Assembly: GCF_030403505.1 (NCBI RefSeq)
Contig: NZ_JAUEMJ010000002.1
Span: 124,001-188,000 of the forward strand
From: Glycomyces tritici
GTDB lineage: Bacteria > Actinomycetota > Actinomycetes > Mycobacteriales > Micromonosporaceae
Reading direction: 5' to 3'
DNA length: 64,000 nt
Positions 27,539-35,583 of the stretch are shown here, piece by piece. A program made the position numbers and the translations under genes. Below the pieces are notes generated by a model. The model was not told the origin of the DNA. It saw nothing but the letters and a program-made list of their open reading frames with translations, and made no database searches. Numbering within the stretch: position 1 is the first letter of the stretch; each line of letters begins with the position of its first letter.

Positions 27539-28261
27539 GTGGCTATGAGCACCTTGCGCATCGTCTGGCTCTACCCCGATCTGCTGTCGACCTACGGCGA
27601 CCGGGGGAACCTGCTGGTGCTGGCCCACCGGGCCCGCGCCCGGGGCATCGACGTCGAGCCGATGCAGGTCCGCAGCGACCAGCGGGTCCCGCACTCCGCC
27701 GACATGTACCTGATCGGCGGCGGCGAGGACGGCCCGCAGGCCGTGGCGGCCGACCGGCTGCTGCAGGACGGCGCGCTGAACCGGGCCGCGGAGGCCGGGA
27801 AGCCGATCCTCGCGATCTGCGCCGGCTACCAGCTGCTGGGCTCGTCGTTCTATGCGAACGGGCGCGCCTACGAGGGCTTGAACATCCTCGACCTGCGCTC
27901 GGACCGGGGCCCGTCGCGGGCCGTGGGCGAGATCGCGGGGGACGCGGCGCCGCAGCTGGGCATCGGGCAGATCACCGGGTTCGAGAACCACGGCGGGCGC
28001 ACGCATCTGGGCGAGGCGGTGCAGCCGCTGGCCCGCGTGACGGCCGGGATCGGCAACGACGGCGCGACCGAGGGCGCCTGGGCGGGGCATGTGATCGGCA
28101 CGTACATGCACGGTCCGGGCCTGGCGCGGAACCCGCGCCTGGCGGACCTGCTGCTGGCGTGGGCGATCGGGGTCGACCCGTCGCAGCTGCCGCCGATCGA
28201 CGACACGTGGCCGGAGCGGCTGCGCGCGGAGCGGTTCCAGGCGCTGTCGACCGCGCAGTAG
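27539..28261 (+). CDS. gatD: lipid II isoglutaminyl synthase, GatD glutaminase subunit
   Basis: GatD releases ammonia from glutamine for MurT. The 240-residue class I (CobB/CobQ-like) amidotransferase has the nucleophile C94 in AICAGYQLLG, the substrate region LIGGGEDGPQ (58-67), GQITGFENHGGRTHLG and the catalytic His in GTYMHGPGLARNP. The GTG at 27539 and an ATG two codons later are both possible; a GAGAGAGAGAG run upstream acts as ribosome binding site. It forms a two-gene operon with murT. Confidence 0.95.
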   Translation: MAMSTLRIVWLYPDLLSTYGDRGNLLVLAHRARARGIDVEPMQVRSDQRVPHSADMYLIGGGEDGPQAVAADRLLQDGALNRAAEAGKPILAICAGYQLLGSSFYANGRAYEGLNILDLRSDRGPSRAVGEIAGDAAPQLGIGQITGFENHGGRTHLGEAVQPLARVTAGIGNDGATEGAWAGHVIGTYMHGPGLARNPRLADLLLAWAIGVDPSQLPPIDDTWPERLRAERFQALSTAQ

Positions 28262-28331
28262 GGCGCCGGAGCTTGGCCCGCGGGGTCCGGCTCGCGCACG
28301 CGCATTAGGCTGGCGAAACCACCCAGATCCG

Positions 28332-28354
28332 GTTAGTTTTGTCAGACAACTAAC
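28332..28354 (+). promoter_or_regulatory. palindromic operator over the GH42 promoter
   Basis: GTTAGTT and AACTAAC form a perfect inverted repeat with nine bases between them. Inside it is a second palindrome, TTGTC-A-GACAA. The element overlaps a possible -35 (TTGTCA, 28339-28344) with a TACGGT at 28364-28369. It lies 56 bases before the beta-galactosidase start. The cognate regulator is not adjacent. Confidence 0.55.
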
Positions 28355-28409
28355 TGCCCTCGGTACGGTCCCCCAGCCGTGCCTGTGCGATGCGCGCAAG
28401 GAGAACCCC

Positions 28410-30320
28410 ATGCACTGGCCCAAAGGCGTCGACGGCTTGAGCTACGGCGGCGACTACAACCCCGAGCAGTGGCCCGAGGAGACCTGGGACGACGACGTCA
28501 TGCTCATGCGCGAGGCGGGCGTCAACCTCGTCAGCGTCGGCGTGTTCTCCTGGGCCAGGCTCGAACCGCGCCCCGGCGAGTACGACTTCGGCTGGCTCGA
28601 CACGGTCCTCGGCAAGCTCCACGACGGCGGCATCGGCGTCAACCTCGCCACCCCGACCGCCTCGCCGCCGCCCTGGTTCACCCTCGCCCACCCCGACGCG
28701 CTCAACACCCGCCCCGACGGGGTCCGGCAGGTCCACGGCTCGCGCGACACCTACGACGTCTGCGCCCCCGCCTACCGCGAGGCCTCCCGCACCATCGCCG
28801 CGAAACTCGCCGAGCGGTACGGCGACCACCCGGCGCTCGCGATGTGGCACGTCCACAACGAGTACGGCTCGGCCACCTACTCCGCGCACGCCGAGCGGGC
28901 GTTCCGGGTCTGGCTGCAGGCGAAGTACGAGACCCTCGACGCGTTGAACGACGCCTGGTGGGGCTCGTTCTGGAGCCAGCACTACAGCGAGTGGGACCAG
29001 GTCCTCGCGCCGCGCGCGACCCAGTACCTCCACAACCCGGCGCACGAGCTCGACTTCAAGCGCTTCACCTCCGACGCGATGCTGGAGCACTACAAGGAGC
29101 AGCGCGACCTCCTGCGCGCCGCGAGCCCTGACGTGCCGATCACCACGAACTTCGTGTTCGGGCAGTGGGTCCCGGTCGACCACTGGAAGTGGGCGTCCGA
29201 AGTGGACCTCGTGGCGTTCGACTCCTACCCGTCGGCGCCCGACGAGCGCGCCGAGCAGCAGAGCGCCCTCCACGCCGACCTCTCCCGCTCGTGGGCGGGC
29301 GGCGGCGACTGGCTCCTCATGGAGCAGGCCGCCGCGTCCGTGCACTCCCACGACGGCGCCATCGCGAAGGCCCCCGGCCGCATGGCCCGCCACTCGATGA
29401 TCCACATCAGCCGCGGCTCCAAGGGCGCCATGTTCTTCCAGTGGCGCGCCGGCCGCGGCGGCGCCGAGCAGTGGCACTCCGCGCTCCTCCCCCACGCGGG
29501 CAAGAACACCCGCATGTTCCGCGAGGTCGCCGAGTTCGGGAACACCCTCCCGGGCATCGCGCACACCGTCGCCGACCCCGTCGAGACCGACGTCGCGATC
29601 CTCTGGAGCCCCGACTCCTGGTGGGCCACCGCGGGCAAGCACCTGCCCGCTCCGATCGACTACCTCGAGAACGTCGCCCAGATCCACCGGGTCCTGCGCG
29701 ACCGCGGCGTCGTCGCCGACTTCGTCGCCCCCGAAGGCGACCTCTCCAAATACACCACGGTCATCGCTCCGACCACCTACGTGCTCAGCCGGGCCGGGGC
29801 CGAGAACCTCCGCTGGTTCACCGCCGGGGGCGGGCGCCTCGTCGCCTCCTACCTCACCGGCGCGGTCGACGAGCACTGCCAGGTGTGGCTCGACGGGTAC
29901 CTCGGCGGCATGACCGACCTCTTCGGCATCCGCGTCACCGAGCACCTCCCCCAGCCCGCCGGCGAACCGCGCGCGCTGTGGAACTTCGGGGCCGCCGAGC
30001 GCTTCTGCGAACTCGTCGAACTGCGCGGCGCCCAGTGCGTCACCCAGTACGCGAGCGGGGACGTCATCGAGAACCAGCCCGCCGTCACCGTGAACCCCTT
30101 CGGCGAGGGCGAGGCCTGGTACGTCTCCTGCAAGCTCGTCGACGAGGCCTGGGACCGCCTCTTCGAGGAGCTGAAGCTCAGCGGCCCGGGCCGCCCGGGC
30201 CTCGACGTCGTCGACCGCGGCCCCTGGCGGTTCATCGTCAACCACACCGAGAAGGAGGAGCAGGTCGGGAACGTGATCGTCCCCGCCGGCTCCTGGGCGG
30301 TGGACAAGAAGCAGCCCTAG
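28410..30320 (+). CDS. GH42 beta-galactosidase
   Basis: The 636-residue cytosolic retaining beta-galactosidase (no signal peptide) has a TIM barrel with acid/base E151 in WHVHNEYG and nucleophile E305 in LLMEQAAAS. A trimerisation domain (DVAILWSPDSWW..) and a C-terminal beta domain follow. The N-terminus GLSYGGDYNPEQWP is the GH42 hallmark. The zinc-binding cysteine cluster of some family members is absent. AAGGAGA lies six bases before the ATG. A palindromic operator covers the promoter and a perfect hairpin ends the gene, so it is probably monocistronic and sugar-induced. Confidence 0.95.
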   Translation: MHWPKGVDGLSYGGDYNPEQWPEETWDDDVMLMREAGVNLVSVGVFSWARLEPRPGEYDFGWLDTVLGKLHDGGIGVNLATPTASPPPWFTLAHPDALNTRPDGVRQVHGSRDTYDVCAPAYREASRTIAAKLAERYGDHPALAMWHVHNEYGSATYSAHAERAFRVWLQAKYETLDALNDAWWGSFWSQHYSEWDQVLAPRATQYLHNPAHELDFKRFTSDAMLEHYKEQRDLLRAASPDVPITTNFVFGQWVPVDHWKWASEVDLVAFDSYPSAPDERAEQQSALHADLSRSWAGGGDWLLMEQAAASVHSHDGAIAKAPGRMARHSMIHISRGSKGAMFFQWRAGRGGAEQWHSALLPHAGKNTRMFREVAEFGNTLPGIAHTVADPVETDVAILWSPDSWWATAGKHLPAPIDYLENVAQIHRVLRDRGVVADFVAPEGDLSKYTTVIAPTTYVLSRAGAENLRWFTAGGGRLVASYLTGAVDEHCQVWLDGYLGGMTDLFGIRVTEHLPQPAGEPRALWNFGAAERFCELVELRGAQCVTQYASGDVIENQPAVTVNPFGEGEAWYVSCKLVDEAWDRLFEELKLSGPGRPGLDVVDRGPWRFIVNHTEKEEQVGNVIVPAGSWAVDKKQP

Positions 30321-30340
30321 CGGCGCAGTTGGCACGTTTC

Positions 30341-30364
30341 GGCCCGCCTCCGCGGAGGCGGGCC
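30341..30364. terminator. 24-bp perfect palindrome after the beta-galactosidase gene
   Basis: GGCCCGCCTCCG and CGGAGGCGGGCC are directly adjacent and 21 bases after the stop. They would form a hairpin ending GH42 transcription just before the next promoter. Confidence 0.7.
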
Positions 30365-30378
30365 ATACGCTCGGCGGC

Positions 30379-31986
30379 ATGAGCGACGACACTGCGTGGA
30401 CCGGGCAGCGCCTGCCCCGAGGCGAGCTGCTCACCCTCTTCGGGGCGCTCATGCTGACCGTGTTCCTGGCGGCGCTGGACCAGACCATCGTCGGCACCGC
30501 CCTGCCCACCATCGTGGGCGACCTCGACGGCATGGACGAGTACACGTGGGTCGTCACCGCCTACCTGATCGCCACCGCCGCGTCGACCCCGCTCTACGGC
30601 AAGCTCTCCGACCTCTACGGCCGCCGCCCGATCATCCTGCTCGCCATCGCGATCTTCCTCGTCGCGTCCGCGCTCGCCGGACTCTCGCAGACCATGCTGC
30701 AGCTCATCCTCTTCCGCGGCCTCCAGGGCCTCGGCGCGGGCGGCCTCATGACCCTCGCGTTCACCATCGTCTCGGACGTGCTCCCGCCCCGCGACCGCGG
30801 CAAGTACCAGGGCCTGTTCGGCGCGGTCTTCGCCCTCTCCTCGGTGGCCGGGCCCGTCCTCGGCGGCTGGCTGGCCGAGGTGGACTGGCGGTGGATCTTC
30901 TACATCAACCTGCCCACCGGCCTCGTCGCCCTCGTCGCCGTGAACACGGTCCTGCGCAGGCACCCCATCCCGACCCGCCGGCACACGATCGACTACCTCG
31001 GCGCGGGACTGCTCGTCCCCGCGGTCGTCTGCCTGCTCCTGGCCGTCACCTGGGGCGGCCAGGACTACGCGTGGTCCTCCCCGGTCATCATCGCGCTGCT
31101 CGCCGCCGCGGCGGTGCTCTCCGTGCTCTTCGTGTGGGCCGAGACCCGCGCCGACGAGCCGATCCTGCCCCTGCGGATGTTCAAGCAGGGCACCTTCAGC
31201 CTGGCCACGGTCATCGCGCTCGTCTTCGGCATCGCGATGTTCGCCGGGATCGTCTACATCCCGCTGTTCTTCCAAATGGTGCGCGGCTACTCCCCCACCG
31301 AGTCGGGCCTGCTCATGCTCCCGATGATGGCCGGCATCGTCCTCACCTCGGTCCTCTCGGGCTTCGCCATCTCGAAGGCCGGACGCTACAAGTGGTTCCT
31401 CGTCGCCGGCTCCATCGTCACCACCGTCGGCCTCTCGCTGTTCACCCAGCTGCACCTCGACACGCCGCTGCAGCTCAGCGCCCTCTACATGCTGGTCCTC
31501 GGGCTCGGCCTCGGGATGTTCATGCAGCCCTTGGTCCTCGCAATGCAGAACATCGTGACGATGGACGACCTGGGCGTGGCCACCAGCACCAACACGTTCG
31601 CGCGCACCCTCGGCGGGGCGATCGGCACCAGCGTCCTCGGCGCGGTCATGAACGCCACGCTCGACGCCGAACTCGAAGCGAACCTGCCCGCCGCGCTCGG
31701 GCGGCTCACGCCCGAACAGGCGGCGGGCTTCGACACCGGCGACCTCTCGGCGATCACCGAATCGCCCACCGCGATCGCGGCCCTGCCCGATCCGATCCGG
31801 TCGGTCGTGCAGCTGGCCTTCACCGACGGCCTCGACCACGTCTTCCTCGTCGCCGCGTGCATCACGGCCTCCACGATCGTCCTGACCCTGCTCCTGCCGA
31901 ACCTGGTCCTGCGGGGCGGCACCGAGCAGCGCCGCGACGACCCCGACACCGCGGCGCACGAGATCCGCGCCGACACCCTGCCCTGA
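30379..31986 (+). CDS. DHA2-family (EmrB/QacA) multidrug efflux transporter
   Basis: This 535-residue inner-membrane proton antiporter has about 14 predicted helices. Motif D1 (LDQTIVGTALPTI) lies in helix 1, motif A (GKLSDLYGRRPIIL) after helix 2, motif B-like LFRGLQGLGAGGLMT, and the antiporter motif C (ALSSVAGPVLGGWLAE). The long C-terminal half and the large extracytoplasmic loop before the last helices fit DHA2 rather than DHA1. No regulator is adjacent and the substrate is unknown. No ribosome binding site is seen; TACGCT at 30366-30371 is seven bases before the ATG, so translation may be leaderless. Confidence 0.92.
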   Translation: MSDDTAWTGQRLPRGELLTLFGALMLTVFLAALDQTIVGTALPTIVGDLDGMDEYTWVVTAYLIATAASTPLYGKLSDLYGRRPIILLAIAIFLVASALAGLSQTMLQLILFRGLQGLGAGGLMTLAFTIVSDVLPPRDRGKYQGLFGAVFALSSVAGPVLGGWLAEVDWRWIFYINLPTGLVALVAVNTVLRRHPIPTRRHTIDYLGAGLLVPAVVCLLLAVTWGGQDYAWSSPVIIALLAAAAVLSVLFVWAETRADEPILPLRMFKQGTFSLATVIALVFGIAMFAGIVYIPLFFQMVRGYSPTESGLLMLPMMAGIVLTSVLSGFAISKAGRYKWFLVAGSIVTTVGLSLFTQLHLDTPLQLSALYMLVLGLGLGMFMQPLVLAMQNIVTMDDLGVATSTNTFARTLGGAIGTSVLGAVMNATLDAELEANLPAALGRLTPEQAAGFDTGDLSAITESPTAIAALPDPIRSVVQLAFTDGLDHVFLVAACITASTIVLTLLLPNLVLRGGTEQRRDDPDTAAHEIRADTLP

Positions 31987-32012
31987 CCGTCCGGCCCGAC
32001 CAAGGAGGAGCA

Positions 32013-32526
32013 ATGGAAGTACTGATCATCGGCGCAGGTGGCATGGCCCGCGGCATCGGCCTGCGCCTCGTGCGAGGCGGCCACCAGGTACGCATCGCCC
32101 ACCAGGAACCCGACAAGGCCGCCGAACTCGCGGAGTCGCTGGGCGCCGACGCCTCCGGTGAACCGCTCGACAGCGCCGCCGGCGCCGAGGTCATCGTCCT
32201 CGCCCTGCCCTACGAGGGCTGCAAGGAGCTCGCCGAGGTGTGGGCCGACCAGCTCGCGGGCGCCCGGGGCGAGGGTCGTCAAGGCCTTCAACACCACGTT
32301 CGCGAGCCGCCTCGCGAACACCGGCAGGCTCGACGTCTTCATCGCCGGCGACGACGGCGACGCCCGCAAGACCGTCGCCGCGCTCTGCACCGACGCGGAC
32401 CTGCGCCCCATCGACGTCGGCGGCCTCAAGCACGCCGCGACGCTGGAGGCCATGCAACTGCTGCACATGAAGGTCCAGGGCGAGATCGACGGCAACTGGG
32501 CCACCGCCCTGGCCTTCGCGTCCTGA
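32013..32526 (+). pseudogene. NADPH-dependent F420 reductase-like gene with a frameshift
   Basis: The first part (from the ATG at 32013, with AAGGAGGAG just upstream) reads MEVLIIGAGGMARGIGLRLV, a Rossmann NADPH-binding start, and continues to ALPYEGCKELAEVWADQLAGA. The rest of the family core (ARVVKAFNTTFASRL to the end) is in the next frame. The switch falls at the run GGGG at 32266-32269: removing one G restores a continuous protein of about 170 residues. Either the gene is broken or there is a homopolymer error. Family members transfer hydride between NADPH and coenzyme F420 or other flavins. It would be co-transcribed with the efflux gene. Confidence 0.8.
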
Positions 32527-32528
32527 GC

Positions 32529-32563
32529 GCGGCGGGCCGTCCCCGACCGGGACGGCCCGCCGC
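32529..32563. terminator. terminator between the reductase and kinase genes
   Basis: GCGGCGGGCCGTCCC pairs perfectly with GGGACGGCCCGCCGC around a five-base loop (CGACC). It lies between convergent genes and can serve both. Confidence 0.85.
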
Positions 32564-32604
32564 CCTCGAACGGCACCGTGCTCAGCAGACCCGGCCGCGT
32601 CCGA

Positions 32605-34062
32605 TCACAGGCCGCAGTCGTCCTCGCCCTGCACCATGTAGGTCAGGACGATGCGAGTGTCGAAATCGGCCGTGCCGTTGCCCGCCGGGTCCTGCTCGAG
32701 GACCTCGCAGTGGCTGGGGTCCCAGTAGCCGGCGATCTCGCCGACCACGTTGTCGAACCCCGCCTCAGCGAGCGTCGACTTCGCCCCCTCGGTCGACATG
32801 CCCAGGACGTTCGGCATCGTTCCCGACGTCGGGGCGTCCTCCCCCGAGGAGCCTTCGGTCTCGGAGTCGCCTTGCGTCTGCTCCGCCTGGTCCGCCCCTC
32901 CACCGCCCTCAGTGGACTCATGACCGCCGTCCTCCGATTCGACCGGATCCGACTCGGCCGGGGTCGTCGCCGCGGCGGACGTCGCCGCCGACTCCTCACC
33001 GGACGCCGCCGCACCTGTCGTTGCCTCGCCTGTCGTGGCACCATCGTTCGCTTGCGGGCCTTGGTCTTTGGACCACGGGGACCAGGCGAACAGTCCGGTG
33101 AGGAGCAGCATCGCCACCACCATCGCCGTGACCATGCCGATGCGCCAGGACCACATGCCCTGGCGCGCGGCGGGCGCGGCGGGCGCGGCGGTCGCCGCTG
33201 CCGGCGTCGGATCGATGTGCCGGACGACCGCGGTGGTGTCGGCGTTCAGGGCCTCGCGGCAGGCCTGCGCGAAGGCTTCGGCCGAAGGCCACCGGTCCTC
33301 CGGGGCCTTCTCCAGCGCCTGGAGGACGACCTGCTCGACGGCGAGGGGAATGCCGTCGCCGAGCGGCGGGGGTGCCGCGGTCATGTGTGCGACGACCATC
33401 GACTTGGCGTCCGGGTACGTGAACACCGGGCGCCCCGTCAGGCACTCGTAGGCGACCGTGCCCAGCGAGTAGATGTCGGAGGCGGGGACGACGTCGGCGA
33501 AGCCGACCTGCTCGGGCGAGGCGTTGAGGAGGGTGCCGAGCGAGACGCCGCTGTCGGTGAGCGTGGTGGCTCCTTCGACCTGGGCGATGCCGAAGTCGAC
33601 GAGTTTGACGCTGCCGTCGGTGGTCGTCACGATGTTGGCGGGCTTGATGTCCCGGTGGATGATGCCCGCCTTGTGAGCGGCCGCGAGCGCGTCGGCGACC
33701 GCGGCGACGATCAACATGGTCCGGTCCGGCGGGAGCCGCTCCTCGGTGTCGAGCAGCCCTGACAAGGACCGGCCTTCGACGAGCTCCATCACCAGGAAGG
33801 CGACGGTCCCGCCTCGGTACTCGGCTTCGCCGTGGTCGTGGACGGCGACGACGCCGGGGCTCTTGAGCTGCGCCAGCGCCTGTGCTTCGCGCAGGAATCG
33901 GGCTCGGGCGAGGGCGGGCGCCTCGTGGCCGCGCTCGTACAGGATCTTGACGGCCACGTCGCGTTTGAGGACCTGGTCGTGCGCGTGCCAGACCTCCCCC
34001 ATGCCTCCGGCGCCGAGGGGCCGGTCCAGGAGGTAGCGGCCTGCGAAGAGGGTGTCGACCAC
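32605..34062 (-). CDS. membrane serine/threonine protein kinase with a C-terminal PASTA-like domain
   Basis: The 485-residue Hanks-type kinase has a glycine loop LGAGGMGEV (16-24), Lys39 (VAVKIL), catalytic HRDIKPAN (136-143) and DFG (156-158). The kinase domain is followed by an Ala/Pro linker, one transmembrane helix (about 307-328), a 75-residue Ser/Thr/Glu-rich stretch and an extracellular PASTA-like module (about 415-485, MPNVLGMSTEGAKSTLAEAGF) with two cysteines. The APE motif reads SPE. The GTG at 34062 is preceded at six bases by AAGGA. It probably senses envelope signals; its substrates are unknown. Confidence 0.92.
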   Translation of the reverse strand: MVDTLFAGRYLLDRPLGAGGMGEVWHAHDQVLKRDVAVKILYERGHEAPALARARFLREAQALAQLKSPGVVAVHDHGEAEYRGGTVAFLVMELVEGRSLSGLLDTEERLPPDRTMLIVAAVADALAAAHKAGIIHRDIKPANIVTTTDGSVKLVDFGIAQVEGATTLTDSGVSLGTLLNASPEQVGFADVVPASDIYSLGTVAYECLTGRPVFTYPDAKSMVVAHMTAAPPPLGDGIPLAVEQVVLQALEKAPEDRWPSAEAFAQACREALNADTTAVVRHIDPTPAAATAAPAAPAARQGMWSWRIGMVTAMVVAMLLLTGLFAWSPWSKDQGPQANDGATTGEATTGAAASGEESAATSAAATTPAESDPVESEDGGHESTEGGGGADQAEQTQGDSETEGSSGEDAPTSGTMPNVLGMSTEGAKSTLAEAGFDNVVGEIAGYWDPSHCEVLEQDPAGNGTADFDTRIVLTYMVQGEDDCGL

Positions 34063-34140
34063 GCGGCGTCCTTCGGGGGTGTCAAAGGGCAGACGGGAAA
34101 GAAGCCTCAGTGTAGTCAGTCGCCGCGCGGCGCGGGTCGC

Positions 34141-34806
34141 TCAGTTGGGGAGGGTGATGCGGAAGCCGATGGCGCGGTAGGCGGTCTGGGTCAGCAGGGC
34201 CTGCTTGGGCTCGGCGATGTCGCCGAAGTGGACGGCGGGCTGGAGCTTGGCGAGGCGGGGGTCTTCGAGGACGCCTTCGACCGGGCCGCCGGTGACCAGG
34301 ACGTCGAAGTCGGCGTTGCCGAGGACGGCGAAGGCCGCGTCGCGGGCGCGCTTCTCGGCGGCGTGCGCCTGGCCTTCGCGGCGGCGCGCGAAGCGCTGCT
34401 GGGACTGGCCGCCCGCCTTGGTCTTGCCCTGGACGTAGGCGGTGTCGGTCTTGGAGGCGGTGATGCGGCCGTCTTTGAGGATGCCGACCGAGTACGCGCC
34501 CTTGCGGGCCAGGAGGACCGCGATGCGGCGCGGTTCGAGGGCGTAGTCGCGCAGGTGCTCGGCGGCTGTGACGGGGTCGTCGTCCAAGAGCCAGCCGGCG
34601 GGCAGGCCGTCGGCCAGTGTCCATACGACACTGGCCGACGTGCCCTCGTTCGATTCGATCGTCCAGGCGTCGCCCTCGGCGTGGTGGGCGGCGATGCCGC
34701 CGTTGCGGGCGGCGAAGTTCGCGACCCATCGCGGGAGCCGCTCGGGTTCGACCTCGACGATCTTGCCGCCGCCGGAGACGGGGCGGACTCTAGACGTTGA
34801 AGCCAA
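34141..34806 (-). CDS. actinobacterial Vms1-like release factor (acVLRF1) peptidyl-tRNA hydrolase
   Basis: The 221-residue protein resembles the actinobacterial VLRF1 family, eRF1-fold hydrolases thought to release peptides from stalled large subunits. The key segment KTDTAYVQGKTKAGGQSQQRFARRR (read in two parts, about 119-130 and 131-143) has the GxxQ-type loop with Q134, followed by a basic helix and a C-terminal domain with FDVLVTGGPVEGVLEDPRL. The only in-frame start near the N-terminus is TTG at 34806, which overlaps the sufT-like gene by 17 bases; it is therefore the last gene of the suf operon. Confidence 0.82.
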   Translation of the reverse strand: MASTSRVRPVSGGGKIVEVEPERLPRWVANFAARNGGIAAHHAEGDAWTIESNEGTSASVVWTLADGLPAGWLLDDDPVTAAEHLRDYALEPRRIAVLLARKGAYSVGILKDGRITASKTDTAYVQGKTKAGGQSQQRFARRREGQAHAAEKRARDAAFAVLGNADFDVLVTGGPVEGVLEDPRLAKLQPAVHFGDIAEPKQALLTQTAYRAIGFRITLPN

Positions 34807-35128
34807 GTGCCCGAAGCTGGTCGCGGCCGTCGTCGGTGATCTTGTCCGGGCCCCACGGCGGGATCCACACCCAGTTGATCTTGAGGTCGGCGGCGAGGCC
34901 GCCCTCAGGACCGCTGGTCAGGGCCGAGCGGGACTGGTCCTCGATGACGTCCGTCAGCGGGCAGGCCGCCGAGGTCAGCGTCATGTCGAGGGTGACCACG
35001 TTGGATTCGTCCACGTGGACGCCGTAGATCAGGCCCAGGTCGACGACGTTGATGCCCAGCTCGGGGTCGACCACGTCCTTCATGGCTTCGAGGATGTCGT
35101 CCTCTTTGGCCTTCACTGTGTCGGTCAT
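34790..35128 (-). CDS. sufT: MIP18-family Fe-S assembly protein SufT
   Basis: The 112-residue DUF59/MIP18 protein helps deliver Fe-S clusters to target proteins. Family marks: ILEAMKDVVDPELGINVVDLGLIYGV at the start, VTLDMTLTSAACPLTDVIEDQ with the conserved Cys, and WVWIPPWGPDKITDDGRDQLRALGF at the end. The ATG at 35128 overlaps the sufU stop by four bases and has AAGGA upstream. Its position as the tail of sufRBDCSU is typical of actinobacteria. Confidence 0.93.
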   Translation of the reverse strand: MTDTVKAKEDDILEAMKDVVDPELGINVVDLGLIYGVHVDESNVVTLDMTLTSAACPLTDVIEDQSRSALTSGPEGGLAADLKINWVWIPPWGPDKITDDGRDQLRALGFNV

Positions 35129-35583
35129 GCGTCGGTCCTTCCGGGGATCGAGGCTTCTGCCCGGACCAGGGCGTCCTGGAACGCCTTCCAGCCCAGCAGT
35201 GCGCATTTGACGCGCATCGGGTACTTCGAGACGCCCGCGAACGCGACGGCGTCCTCAAGGGACTCTTCATCGCCCTCGGACCGGCCCTTGGAGTTCATCA
35301 GCTCGGTGAACTCGGCCAGCTTCGCCAGCGCGTCGTCCACCGTGGCGCCGTTGACGAGCTCGTACATCACCGATGCCGAGGCCTTCGAGATCGAGCAGCC
35401 GACGTTGTCGTAGGAGACGTCGGCGACGCGATCGCCCTCCACGTGGACCCGGAGGGTGATCTCGTCGCCGCAGGTCGGGTTGACCTGGTGCGACTCGCCC
35501 TCGAAGGGTTCGCGGAGGCCCGCGCCGCGGGGGCGCTTGTAGTGGTCCAGGATGACTTCCTGGTACAGCTCGTCGAGATTCAT
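35125..35583 (-). CDS. sufU: Fe-S cluster assembly sulfurtransferase SufU
   Basis: The 152-residue zinc protein accepts persulfide sulfur from SufS. Three ligand cysteines are visible in NPTCGDE, VGCSISKAS and VKCALLGW, and the N-terminus LDELYQEVILDHYKRPR is canonical. The ATG shares one base with the sufS stop (TGATG). The large open frame around it is not coding upstream of this start. Confidence 0.95.
   Translation of the reverse strand: MNLDELYQEVILDHYKRPRGAGLREPFEGESHQVNPTCGDEITLRVHVEGDRVADVSYDNVGCSISKASASVMYELVNGATVDDALAKLAEFTELMNSKGRSEGDEESLEDAVAFAGVSKYPMRVKCALLGWKAFQDALVRAEASIPGRTDA

Noticed and set aside
32230..32300. Programmed ribosomal frameshift in the reductase gene
   Set aside because: GGGG alone is not a recognised slippery site, and no stimulatory structure was evident. 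Mutation or sequencing error is simpler.
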